Assembly (NCBI GenBank): GCA_018907035.1
Contig: JACCIC010000004.1
Coordinates: 1,245,001-1,309,000, forward strand
Source: Sycobia sp. Sy_11
Taxonomy: Eukaryota; Arthropoda; Insecta; Hymenoptera; Epichrysomallidae
Direction: 5' to 3'
Length of the DNA stretch: 64,000 bases
The notes below the pieces were generated by a model that was not told the DNA's origin, did no database searches, and saw only the letters and a program-made list of their open reading frames with translations. Below are positions 45,591-58,029 of the stretch, one piece after another (within the stretch, counting starts at the first letter, position 1; each line of letters begins with the position of its first letter). Made by a program: the position numbers and the translations under genes.

Positions 45591-46000
45591 CGGGGAAAAA
45601 TTCGGCGGCTTCGCGCTTCGACTATAAATACGGGCCCGCTGGACTGCGAAAAGCAGACTGCCGGTTGCGTTTGTAGCAAGCGAAACAATCTTTTGTACCG
45701 TGTATCTAAGCTATAGAATAAAAGTAAGCATTTTATACTACTAAGTTTTCTTAGAAAAACCTTCATTCCGCTATACGCGTGCTTGTTTTTAGAGCAGGAG
45801 ACACGGGTCTAGGAGACAAAAAGCTATCGCTGGACTCGTAGACTCCAGTAAAAATAAGCACGACGGCCTAAGGCAATAGTGGAAGGCCGAAAGTGTGCCG
45901 CTGCTACCCTTAGGGGATATCGGAGCCGTCGTCGCTCCGAATCCGACACGTTGGGATAAGAGCCACCCGGACGTGGCCTTAACCAGCGTCGAAACGCGTA
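45590..46000 (+). other. LTR-like segment with hairpins, unassigned
   Basis: TATAAATA at 45623 followed by CGGGCCCG, an AATAAAA signal at 45717, then a GC-rich stretch with stem-loops (CTGGA..TCCAG near 45832, GGCCT..AGGCC near 45867, TCGGAGC..GCTCCGA at about 45920). The order TATA, polyadenylation signal, structured leader is that of an LTR and its leader, but no gag/pol follows. Confidence 0.45.
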
Positions 46001-46001
46001 A

Positions 46002-46252
46002 AGGTGAATCTAAATTTAAGATGGTGAGGCAGTCAGATTGTCCATTACTAACATAGAATATTGTTTGTTATTATTTTTATTTTATTTATTATTTTATTTT
46101 TATTTTATTTATTATTTTATTTTTATTTTTTTTTAGTATTAATTTTATTTTTATATTTAATCTTTAATATAATTTTTAGTAGTAAGTTCTTTTTCAGATT
46201 TTTCGGAGGTGAATATAAACAAGGACAGTCTGACTCATTATTTTAGCTGATA
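46002..46252 (+). mobile_element. family-A terminal repeat, partial
   Basis: Contains TAACATAGAATA, a TTATTTTTATTT run and the core TTTCGGAGGTGAATATAAACAAGGACAGTCTGACT, in the same order as at 10515-10690 and 33620-33790. It is interrupted at the TA of 46251-46252 by a mariner. Confidence 0.75.
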
Positions 46253-47483
46253 TGAGAGTGGTTCCAAAAGTACCTGGTCTGACCTAGAAGTGGCGGTAGT
46301 TGCTCAACAAATACCACTGTATTAGAAAGTATACAATCTATAAAGCATATGTCTCAAGTTTAAAGACCCCATGATGTTTAGTATTTGTTTGGTAGCCATC
46401 AATAGTTAACGTTTTCAGTGAATTTGTAAACTTGAATAAAATTGGTCATCGTTATGTGATACAATATTTTTATTTGAAAGGCCTCAGCCCAATCAATATA
46501 AAAGCTGAAACAAACTCTACTATGGGTGAAACTGTTCCTTCGTTTGCAATGTCCAATGTTTGCAACAGTAAAGAACTGTTGAAGAAAATCCACAAAGCGG
46601 TACTGGATGATCGTCGACTGAAAGTGCGCGAGGTAGCAGACATGGCATGCATTACAAAAAGTGCGGTACATCGCATATCAACCGAAAATTTGGAGATGAC
46701 AAAGCTGTGCGCAAGATGGGTGCCGCGTTTGCTCACAATGGATCAAAAACAGAGTCGTGAAGATGTTTCAGTTGAGTGTTCGTGGATATGTATTATATAG
46801 ATTCGTAAATATATATTGAGTGTCCATGAACATAATCATGGATGAAACATGGGTCCACGACTTCACACCCGAAACAAAAGAACAATAAAAACAATGGACT
46901 CAAAAAGGAGAACCTGCTCCAAAGAAGGCAAGATCGTTCCATATGCAGGCAAGATTATGGCGTCAGTTTTTTGGGATGTGTGTTGGATAATTTTCGTTGA
47001 CTATCTTGAAAAAGAAAAAACTATTAACGGCAAGTACTATGCGAACTTAGAGCAACATTTGAGCGAAAAAATCAAGTGAAAACGGCCACATTTGACTAAG
47101 AAGAAAGTGTTATTCCATCAAGACAATGCACCAGCTCACACATCCGTTATTGCAATCGCCAAAATTAATGAATTAATGTTTAAATTGCTACCTCGTGCAC
47201 CTTGTTCGTCAGATTTAGCTTCCTCGGATTATTTTCTATTTCCAGACTTGAAAAAATGGCTCGCTGGTCAAAGATTTTCCAACAATGAAGAGGTGTTGCC
47301 GGCAGTTAATGGCTATTATGAAGACCTTGACAATTCTTATTATAAAAAGGGTATCGAACTTATTGAACATCGCTGGGAAAAGTGAATAGAGCTGAAAGGA
47401 GATTATGTTGGAAAATAAATATATTTTTTTCCAAAATTTTTGAGTTTTATTTGTTGGACCAAGTACTTCTGGGACCACCCTCG
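46253..47483 (+). mobile_element. mariner element, full length, decayed
   Basis: 1231 bp between TA dinucleotides (46251-46252, 47484-47485). Termini GAGAGTGGTTCCAAAAGTACC and its inverted partner near 47465-47483 match over about 28 bp with a few changes. Inserted into a family-A repeat. Confidence 0.9.
46430..47385 (+). pseudogene. mariner transposase, frameshifted
   Basis: N-terminal HTH part 46432-46800 (LKGLSPINIKAET, VREVADMACITKSAVHRI, LCARWVPRLLTMDQK). Middle 46849-47079 (ASVFWDVCWIIFVDYLEKEK). C-terminal 47092-47385 with FHQDNAPAHTS (second Asp) and SSDLASSDYFLFPDLKKWL (third Asp region), ending ELIEHRWEK. A stop at 47077, a gap near 46800-46850 and other changes disable it. Confidence 0.9.
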
Positions 47484-47500
47484 TATATTATAATATTTAG

Positions 47501-47587
47501 CAATGATAGCAAGAGCCGACATCGAAGGATCAAAAAGCGACGTCGCTATGAACGCTTGGCCGACACAATCCAGTTATCCTTGTGGTA
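47501..47587 (-). rRNA. 28S rRNA fragment (87 bp), not functional
   Basis: Reverse complement matches a conserved stretch of 28S rRNA in the peptidyl-transferase region (sense strand contains GGATAACTGG, AGCGTTCATAGCGACGTCGC and TTTTTGATCCTTCGATGTCGG as recognisable blocks, with a few changes). It is only a fragment, at the edge of TE debris, and must have been copied here. Confidence 0.88.
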
Positions 47588-48704
47588 GGCAGTTAGGCTG
47601 ATGCAGGTAAAGGTTCTTTCTTGTAAGAGAAAGAATCTACACTCACGCGAAATACCTTGGACTCCGAGCTAAAAGCGATATTCAAAGAAAGTTCTCCCTT
47701 TAGAGCCACAAATATATTTTTTAAAACATACCACGGCTCCCAAGCTATTCGAGATGAGTCTAAGTTCAAAATCCAAATCTTAATAGAAATGTATATATAT
47801 TATATATTTATATGCACATATTTATTAAACTTTGTACAGGAATAAAAGGCTGATTAAGCCCCGACATAACAGTAAAGGGCTTCATGATGGATAGATGTTT
47901 ATTTATTCGAAACATTAATTTTATTTTATAAAAAAGAAAGTAGAGTAAATATGTTCAATAATAAATTAAGTACTAATTGCTTGTTATATGATTAGTTGAA
48001 ATTTTTATTTTTATTTTTACAAAATCGATTGTTTAGTTCGATATGTTATATAAATTAATATTTAAACTTTTTACATTATCATGGATTTTAAACTATATTG
48101 TACAAAAGAACAAAATCTATAAACTATATCTGTATAATTCAATTAAGGTCAATTTCATTTGTAAAATAAAAAAAGTGCCAATTGACTAATATCACACCTT
48201 TTTTGGAATATTAATTCCCTAATGAGATATGTGTTCTGAAATATATTTCCTTGTATTAATAGTTTAAGTCAGTTGCTTGGACAATATATACAGAAAAAAG
48301 TACGGGCTGATGTTTTTATCTACGTTTTGCATCAATCCCCGAAGTCAGTTTTAGCAGATAACAGCGTTCTCTTAAATACGATATTCGTTTTTTCTTTGTA
48401 GAAAAGTTAAAATCAGCGCCACGTCCCGGCCAAAGTTGGAACTATTCTGTGCCAAGTTAAAGCTGCTAAATATGCCTTATTGTTATGCAGACCTATTTTC
48501 TATATGTATATAAATTAGTAGAGTAGCAAATTTTCCTTTCCTGATCTCTATATTTGAACTCTGTGGTAAAAATAGTTTGACGTGGCCCTGCGTCCCGGTA
48601 ATCCAAGAGTACTTAATTTTTACTCACAGAGAAGAGTATTTTAATACTAAAAAGATAAAAATAATAGATATTATTTTTTAGAAAAGTTAAATTAAAATTG
48701 AAAA
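47588..48704. other. non-coding stretch and DAD1 upstream region
   Basis: No gene recognised. The last few hundred bases must hold the DAD1 promoter and 5' UTR. An AG at 48680-48681 shortly before the ATG could be the acceptor of a 5' UTR intron. Confidence 0.5.
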
Positions 48705-50664
48705 ATGTCTATTTTGTTAGTATTTAATAAATTTTTCCGAGATTATGCAAAAACAACTCCAAAGAAAATTAAAATAATTGATTCATATTTATTATACATT
48801 TTTATTACTGGGCTTTATCAATTTGCATATTGTTGTTTAGTTGGAACATTTCCTTTTAATAGTTTTCTTAGTGGATTCATTTCCAGTGTTTCCTGCTTTG
48901 TTTTAGCAGGTAAGATTTTTGCAGTTCTACTCAAAATACTATAATCTATTTTCATTTCTTACATATATTTCTATACTTTCGTTACATTAGTCTGCGTGTT
49001 AAATATGGTGTAATCTAATAAATATAATTTAAAGGTATTAGTTATTGAATATTATGGTGAAAAATGTAAATGAAATAAGGTAAAATAACTAAAAAATGAA
49101 TTTATGAGATTATGATTGTTTTTATAAATATCCATATGTTAAATAATTTCAGCTGAACTTCTGAGCTAAAAACTTTTAATTACTATAGATTTTATTCAGT
49201 TGATAAGGAAATAATATTCCTCTACTATAAGTTTACAAATACATCATTTTCTTTTTTTCCTGAATCTGAAAAAAATACTATTATATTTCAAGAAGTATAG
49301 CTAAATAATTTTTTGATTTTACAGATTTTTTAAAAAAATTTATAATATTTACTTTATTAAGAAAGTATTTTTAAAATTGATGATAATATCATTAACATGA
49401 ATAGTATCTCCATATCTCAACTATGGGTCACAAATTTTAAAAAAATTGTTTACCTTTATTCTAGATAAATGCCTAAATGATATCTACTATAGTTAGTTCT
49501 CGTGAATTTATTTTCATCTATATTTATAAATTAATTTTTCTTGCATTATATCAATATAAATAAATTTAATAAATTAAATAGTTTATAAATAATCAAGGCA
49601 TTAAAGAAAATTTAAAGGTTAAGTCTGCATTAAAAAACTATACTGAACCACTGAAACTTAATAATATAGTGTTTACAGTGTACAGTAATGTAGAGTAAAC
49701 TTATATTACCTACCTAATATTTTTCTTATTTTTTTTTTACTGTCTTGGGTATTAGGTATATTTATATTGGTTTTATATAAACAAAAATTATGGAGGAATA
49801 TATAAAATTCTATTTATGCAATGTAGATGTTAATGTGAAAATATAGTTCATAATGAAAATCTAAAGTAATATGAGTTCTGTAAAAATTGCACATCTGCAT
49901 ATCAAAGAAAATTTAAATGTTAAAATTAGCTGCTTAAATATCAAAAGTAGCACTGGATTAATTTTCAGAAAATCTGTGATCCACAATTGAGACCTCTTGT
50001 TGAAAATTAAGATTTTTCAATGAATATTGAATGGATTTTATACCTTTACTTTATTCAAAGAAAATATAATATGAAGTGAATATTTTTTAGAAATAGTATT
50101 TTTTTTTTTCATTTCTAGATTTAGTGCAGTAAAAAATATATAGGCTTCTTACTTGTATTTATTTAATATTATATTTGAATTGTTTATATAAATTGATATT
50201 CATTTATTAAATAAATTTCTTTAGATTATTCTTTTAAAATATTTTAGCATCATTTTGTTAATTAATAGGGAATAACTTTGAACAAGTAAATCTATTTAAA
50301 CAAAACTTATAAATAATTTTATTTTAAATATTTTTTCCAAAAAATTAAAAATATATAAAATCTGAAGTCATGTTATGAATTATAATTTAATAATAATAAA
50401 CTTTTATATACTCCCATTTAGATTATGTAGTTCAACAAATGTTTATAAAATATTTGTGTTGTAAAATATTGTTATTGTTATTTTACTACTAAAACAGAAA
50501 TAAAAAAATATATATTTTCTCTTTATTTTTCAGTTTGCCTGCGTTTGCAAGTTAATCCATCTAATTTAAGTTATTTTAATGGAATTGGTCCAGAACGAGG
50601 ATTTGCGGATTTCTTATTTGCACATGTTATTTTACATTTAATCATAATGAATTTTATTGGATAA
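48705..50664 (+). CDS. DAD1: DAD1, oligosaccharyltransferase subunit
   Basis: DAD1 (Ost2 in yeast) is a small membrane subunit of oligosaccharyltransferase in the ER, needed for N-glycosylation; its loss triggers apoptosis in vertebrates. Exon 1 is 48705-48909 and exon 2 is 50534-50664, with a 1624-bp GT-AG intron (GTAAGA donor, TTTTTCAG acceptor). The protein is 111 residues (human 113). Family motifs are all present: [45 protein letters not shown] across the junction, [13 protein letters not shown] and the terminal MNFIG. Three hydrophobic segments are visible (about residues 28-48, 54-70 and 92-110). No odd features. Confidence 0.97.
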
Positions 50665-51141
50665 AATGTGTATATATTTCATTACTTAATAACAAATTTA
50701 AAAGAGGATATTTACTACATTGTTTTATATATTATATACAATAGATCTTATAGATGCTTAATGTTACTCTCAATTCTCCTCTATAATAAAGGACTCATAA
50801 AACTACTAAATATACCATGTATCTATTTTCATATACATTCGTATTTTAAATTTAGTTGTTATTGAAAATAATTTGAAGTTATAAATCTAAAAAAATACCT
50901 ATACTAATTATAGATACTATTCTAAAATTCTTTTTTACAATATAAAATAAAAATTAAGAATTGTAAAAAGATGGGAATTAATTATTGGTGAAAATACTAT
51001 TTAACTCTTAAGGTTTTTATAGATAAATCAATATATACTTTTATATGCAAGTTACCAGGTAAATAAAACAACTAATGGGATTTACTTGTCTTTTTATATT
51101 TACTTTATAAAATAATTAAAATAGAACAACTAATGGGATTT

Positions 51142-51218
51142 GAGGCCTACGATGGCTCGATCACTAGAGCGACGGACTAGTAACTTGGTGATCCGAGTGC
51201 ATATCCCGGTCTCGGCCG
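51142..51218 (+). mobile_element. tRNA-derived SINE head (copy 2)
   Basis: About 85% alike to 29858-29940 over the tRNA-like part (GGACTAGTAACTTGGTGATCCGAG). The tails of the two copies differ. Confidence 0.65.
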
Positions 51219-51687
51219 ATTGACACAAGCACCGCTGTAATAATTTACATGTGCTTTGTTTACAAACACATCGTAGACCTCCATCGTTGATTAGCACCAA
51301 TATTTGGAAGCACAATAGAGCGACGTGATATATGAAGATGATATAGGAACCAAGTTGCTGATGTACATATGTCAAGTACTTAAAACAATCCAATTAATAA
51401 GAAACCATGAAATACTGAGAAAAAAATTCTATTTTTACTTATATTTTGTAGGTTAGGATGATACAACACAAAATAAAAAGATTTTACTAAAAATATAATA
51501 TTCAATTCTGATAATAGCATTTATATGTAACCTGATGTAACCATACAAATTGGAAATTGATGATTTCATTGTCAATGTTTTGATGAAGTGGATTCACGAA
51601 AATAAAAACTTGTAATTATTTATCAATGATTCAAGTTTATTAATACAAAACCACCTTTCAAGGCATGATAATTAACAATTTTTTAAA

Positions 51688-51689
<2 letters not shown>

Positions 51690-51731
<42 letters not shown>
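51690..51731. repeat. (AT)n microsatellite
   Basis: Uninterrupted alternating AT. Confidence 0.95.
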
Positions 51732-51733
<2 letters not shown>

Positions 51734-52608
51734 CATAAATATTATTTACAACACAAATTTAATATATACAAATGTAATTAATATAAATCAATAGAGAATA
51801 AGTCGAATGTAAACATGAAACATTTGACCGATACTGTAATAGAGATTTTATACAAACTGCTACAATACTGTATTATTAGAGACGCATTGTGTTAAAATTA
51901 TTGTTACATTTTAAAGGTACATTTTAATAATTATGAGCATAATGAAAATATATATGCGAGCGAGTATAAATCGAAGACTTTAGGACCGATACAGAAGACT
52001 ATACTCAATCTGCATGTATGTCGTTTCCAAATTGTGATTCTATATTGAGCATATTAAATGTAGGCGAAAATTTATTCATGCGTGATTTTATAATCTTACT
52101 TTTTGTAGGTAATTGAAAATTCAAAATTAGTTGTTAAGAATAATTTTAATATCAAATATTTGCTCAATATCTAAGTTGTTTTGAAAAGTAATGATAAAAC
52201 TTTAAGTAAAATTTTAGATTTAGCAGTTTCAATTAGTGGTTTAGTTAAAACATAACATTGTTAATACTTTAATACAATATTAAAGGAATATCTTATGTTT
52301 TAAAATCAATTTAAAGAGGTAATATTGAATAAAAGTGCCAAATCCTTCTAGTAAGGTTCTCCATTTGATACGATGTAGTCAATGGAGTCACATTGACAAA
52401 GATATTATACCTGAATGTGACAATTGTTAAACACTTGTGTTGTAAAGTTAAAAATGGTATATCTAATATCGAAAAAATATTGAACTTTATTGTATTAATT
52501 CGCATGCGCGAGTGCTTTTATGTGTGTGTGTACTTACGTGTGCATAAAAATCTTGTTCTTTAACATAATAATTTTAAATGTTTAACATTTGAAATTAAAG
52601 AAATGGCA

Positions 52609-55600
52609 TTAATGTTTTGATGATTTAGAATGTCCTTTTTTTGTAGTATGACTTTTTGCATTATATTTTATCACAAATGCTCCTACATCAAATTTTCGTT
52701 TACAACCTTCATAATTCATGAACCGGATTTTACCGAAAATAGGCCTTTCTTTCCAACCTTGGTCATGCACTCCACAAATTGACCACATACAACCTATAAC
52801 AGTGATTAAAATCATTTTAAAAACATTACTTATTTTATTTTACAACAATTCTTTTTAATAAGTCTAGTATATGAAAAAGAAAGTCTTAATGAGTATAAAA
52901 AAAAGTTTTAATATTTTAGCCTTCAATTCATTTTGTAGACTATTTTCAATATTATTTATACCTGCAGATGAATATGTAGATTGCTAATAGATAGTCAAGT
53001 ACATAATATAATATTTTAGGTAGATATATAATAGGTTATTATATAATTGACAGTAAATAACCATACTTGCAAGGAATTGTCATTTAAAGTCTGTGTATGT
53101 TATATTAGACTTCACGACCTGGATAGGCAGTTGAAGCTCAAGTAAGAATGAGAGAACAATACAATGGGATATTTTATCTCTCTTTTCTAAAGAAGAAATT
53201 AGAAAGAGAAGGACAGTAAGAGCACAACAACAACAGTCTGTACATTACTTTTTTGCTACCACTGCTACTGCTCAACTGACTCCATTCTCTTTCAGCGAAG
53301 CGAGAGATAGCTTGTTCTATCATTCATTATGGAATTCAGTGCGTCCATTTAAGTGTTCTGTCTAATATATAGGAGTCAGAATACTTTGGCAATCAAGATT
53401 AGGCAAGGTCGTATAAACAGGTCTCAAAAGTCCGAGAGATGAGTTCTCTAGTGGGCTCAGGAATAGTTTAGGAAATTATTTGCTCATTTCGTTGTTATAA
53501 AGCATTTATTCAATTCATTCAACATCATTCATATGCTAAAAATGAATTTCAAACTTGAATTATCTAAATAATTGCAATCTGATAATAAAAATAAAGTTCC
53601 GTTTGTTGATCATTCATACTTGTAAGGCATAACGGGGACCCCATAACCTCCTATAAGTCAGGATAAGCAGTAGATATAATACCTTATAATATTATATAAA
53701 TATAATACGGTTATTGTGTAGGAGCTTGAGGGTATCATTGATGTACGGATTGATAGAATACTTTCTTACTTTAGACACGCTGTTTCTGGATAAAAATGTT
53801 TCGGACACTTACCAGAATACGTAATAAGATTATCACCCCGTAGTTGCGCATCATTGATGTCCAAATTGTTAGAATACATTTAGCCGTTAGTGGTATGAGT
53901 TCACTCTTGTTCAGATTGATCTCCGACAATCTAAACATCAAGTATCATTGTAAGATTCCTTATCGTACCGAGTAAATCAGCTTTACGAAGTTTCTAAAAA
54001 AAATGGGACTCTTTTGTCACTGCGAATCCAATCTGATGAAAATTGCGAGCAATGAACTAAACCAAGACTTTGTATCACCTGATTCTAATGTCATAAGTGT
54101 GACCGCACATTTCTCGGACATTATTTTGTTTCTGAAAGTGTGCAATCCATCTAGCATTGTCTATCGTAATTCCTGACCCTAGGTGTGCTAAAACAGAAGG
54201 ATAGCGATCCTAACATTGTAACGGTGTGTGTAGTCACTTCCAGACAGCAGTTAAGTGTCGTATGTAAAAGCTTAGCAAAAGATAAAAACGGATCCATTCC
54301 ACTACCGAAGTTTCGCGAGATGTTTATACGACCGTGAGGTTGGGAATGTTAAAGAAACTAATAGTCTGATAATAAATGACCATCCAAAATGTTACAGTAA
54401 TGTACTATCAATAAATATAGTTGATTACAGAACTTTAAAGCATACTATTGTGTACAAAAGTAAGACTTTTCAATTGAAACTTCCCGGGTTTATCGATTCG
54501 GACAAATATGTTTATTTTTTAGTTGGTAGTACTGTCAGAGTTATCAGTGCCAATTTTCACGCAATTATCTTCATTTGTCATATAGGTACGCTTGTGTTTT
54601 GTGAACAAAGAAAAGTTGTCTACGGTTTTTATAATGTCTGAAATTATTGTTCAAAGGTCGAGAACGCGTTGTAGACGAACCACATCAAAGACGACCAAGA
54701 ACATCTACTGATGAACACATCGACAAAATCAAAGAATTGGTTCTATAAACTCGTCGATTGTCTACCAGAGTGCTTACTGATATTGTTGTAATTTCAAATG
54801 GTTCAGTCAACACCATTTGGAAAAACATTTTGTGGTTACAAAAAATGAAATCTTGATTGGTGCCAAAGAACTTAATTTTTTAGAAAAACAGCGTCGCATG
54901 GAGGTCTGTGAAATGATGCTTTCAAGATGGAACGCATAATAACTGGAGATGAGATTTGGGCCTACTGGTTGTGTGCATAAATAAAAAGTGCAAAATAGTT
55001 TTTTGTTTCGTATAGCATTCACCTTTCGCAGACGCATTGACCATGATTAATCTGTCGCACATTCGTAATGTGATCATAGCCATGTATGCAAATTTCAGTC
55101 GCAGTTTTAGTAAGTCCTTCAGTCTGAATATATAGATATTGTGAGGTATCTCACAATAATGAACAGTGCAGGCCCAGGATGCCTTTGAAATTACTATAAC
55201 GGTTTTCCGAATACTTAATTTATTAAGATTTTCCTGTTTTCGAGGTTCGTTATGCTACCAGAAGATGCTGAAGAGAAACAAGCCGATAGTCCAGGTGAAG
55301 ATTTCACCTGAGTAGAATCGAGAAAGAAATCACGTACGCCGTCGCTATACAAATGAATGAGAGTGCATACGCGAAAAAGGGATAGAGAATCGAGTATACG
55401 CTCATTGAAGAATTCATAGCTTGTTGACTTATGTTGAATTTTCCATTATATTTCGAGTGTAAACGGTGTGGTTTATAATTGAAACTATGGAGGGTAGAGA
55501 GAAGGAATGCAAAAGCTTCATCGGAAAGGCTTATCAAAAATTTGTCGAAGTTGATAGTTCAGATATCTCCGGTAGGCATCGCTTTCTTCAAAATCCCTTG

Positions 55601-55615
55601 ATAGTTCTGCATGCA

Positions 55616-55686
<71 letters not shown>

Positions 55687-56594
55687 AAAAGTCAAAGCGA
55701 GTGAATCCTTGCCACAGTGTTTAAGCAAGACTCCGCGAAAATAGATTCACTATTCTTTCTTCATCTTTTTTTGTTCACTTTATCTATCAAGCCACGTTTT
55801 GGTAAATCATCGACATTTTTAGCCACTGTATATCACTGTACCCACTTCTGTACAAATGCCTTCACCTTTCTCATATATTTAGCGGCCGCTGATTGCGACA
55901 TTTTGGGACCTTTCGGGCAGATGCAAAGGAATACAGCCTCGTAGCAAGACGCGTACTTATCAATCATGGCGTTTAACGTGATTCTCTTTCAAAAGATCAA
56001 CGACAACTGAATCTTTGTTGATAATACGTCAAAGATAACGCTTCTCTCTATCGCCTCAGTAAAAGTCGACAACGACTTATTTGACTAACTGTATATGAGA
56101 TATAATATTATATTATATCGATCTGTGGCGTACCTCAAGAATTGTGGCCGAATAGATCGTCATACAATTTTGAGTGCATCCATGAATTCGAGAAACTAAA
56201 TACAGAAGAAAAGATTTAAAAGCAACTCAATCAAGTGAAAAGTGGAAGGCGCCGTCAATCATCGTTGGGTAATATTTTTTTAGCGTCGTTTCAAGTAAAG
56301 GTTGAGGCTCTTCATCACTTTACGAATTGTTAGTTCGCATGATTATTAAATTCTTTTTCCTCATTCTAACCTACAAATTGCACCTTCACCGCTTGATTCC
56401 GATTCTCATGAGGAAAAATATAGTTCTTACCTAGTACGAAAAGGCTTTTTACGAACCTCGTTACAACCCTCGGCTTCGTCTCTAGCCGTAAACCTCTCGT
56501 TTCGTAAATAAAGCCTTTTCATACTCGGTAAAAATGTACTATTTTGATCTGAGGTGTAAAAAATAAATTTAGGGGGACTGAGTGGTGTTTCACT

Positions 56595-56652
<58 letters not shown>

Positions 56653-57965
56653 CATACATAAAGAGTTGTGTATATATATATAAGAGAGAAAATAAAGTCT
56701 GCGGAAAATTTATTAGATAGATTGCGGTGCGCATATTTATTGTAAAAATGTGTTTCGATACTTTATTCGCGACACAACTCTTTATGTATGCGATTCCCTT
56801 GCACCTCTGTGTGTATATGGACGGCAGGCGTTAGCCAATCAACGGTGTTTTTAGGTAGGGTTAACGTTCATAATTGTTATATAATTGTTCAAAACGTTTA
56901 GAGTTCATAATTATTATAATTATTCATATTTAATCAATTAATTTATATATAATAAAAATTATTTCAAAGTATTAATTTATTATAAAAGAAGAAAAAATTT
57001 TTTTCTCTCTTTTCCGTTATAATCAACAATCCGTCTTTTCCTTTCAAAATTTTCTTTATGTAGTTAATCTTAGCAAAATAAATGGAATCTTGGGGAAAAA
57101 AGTTAAGTTTGTGGAATATCGTGGATGATCTTACGGCTCGAAATGCTGTGATATTTGAGGAATTAATCTCAGGAACGTATCCCTTAAATGTCAAAGTTCC
57201 CCGTTACAATATATACATAGTATGTCCCAAAGGCTTTTTAAGACCGGGGTACAAAACATTAACATTATCTTAACTTTTAATTTTTGAAAGCGCAATTTTT
57301 TTGATCGCGGCGAGTTTTTGTCATCCCATTGAGCACTTTGACCTTTTTTTTTTGCAGGATCGTATACAAAACACCAACTTTCATCACCCGTAAACAAAAT
57401 TTCAACAAATTTGGCTGCGTTTCAATTATATACAGCAAGTCATGTACATGAAAAACTCGTTGCTGTCGCTGTTCAACAGTTACCGTGTGTGAAACGAAAC
57501 ATGTACACCTTATTTTTCAAGTTGACCGTTACAATACGTTTAACGGTGGATTTGAGTATTCCATTAAGTTCTTTATCCTTTAATGTAGTTGCGACTTTGC
57601 CTATGCAACTCTTCTTAGCGCATGGCTATCCGCTCCTTTCGTTGTCTTCAATTGACTCTCTACTTGCCGTAAATAGGTTATACCACCAAAAATTAGTAGC
57701 ACAAGAATAACACTTGTACCAACTTTGAAGCAAAATTTAATTGCACACGTTGTTCGATATTTTTATTCATCTTAAACAACGACACCGACCACTTTATACT
57801 TAGACACAGACTGCTACTGAACAGCTGTATGAGAGCCGACGAAGTTGAAACTGTATATAGAGGTAGAGGAAGGTTATAGTAAGTAGTGGTCAAAGTTTCA
57901 TAAAGATGGCTTAAGTATTACGGACTCAATATCCATAGTCTTACAACTTTTAGGACACATTGTAC

Positions 57966-58029
<64 letters not shown>

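Larger units (their letters stand above)
50665..52608. other. DAD1/phr convergent intergenic region
   Basis: AT-rich 3' flanks of both genes. Contains a SINE head (51142-51218) and an (AT)n array at 51690-51730. No gene seen. Confidence 0.6.

Noticed and set aside
47600..47760. Further rRNA homology after the 28S fragment
   Set aside because: I could not match this part to any rRNA region with confidence.
55466..55744. 92-codon frame with Arg-Glu repeats
   Set aside because: The repeat is the translation of the (GA)n microsatellite.
57411..57710. 99-codon plus frame
   Set aside because: Antisense to a mariner relic on the minus strand.
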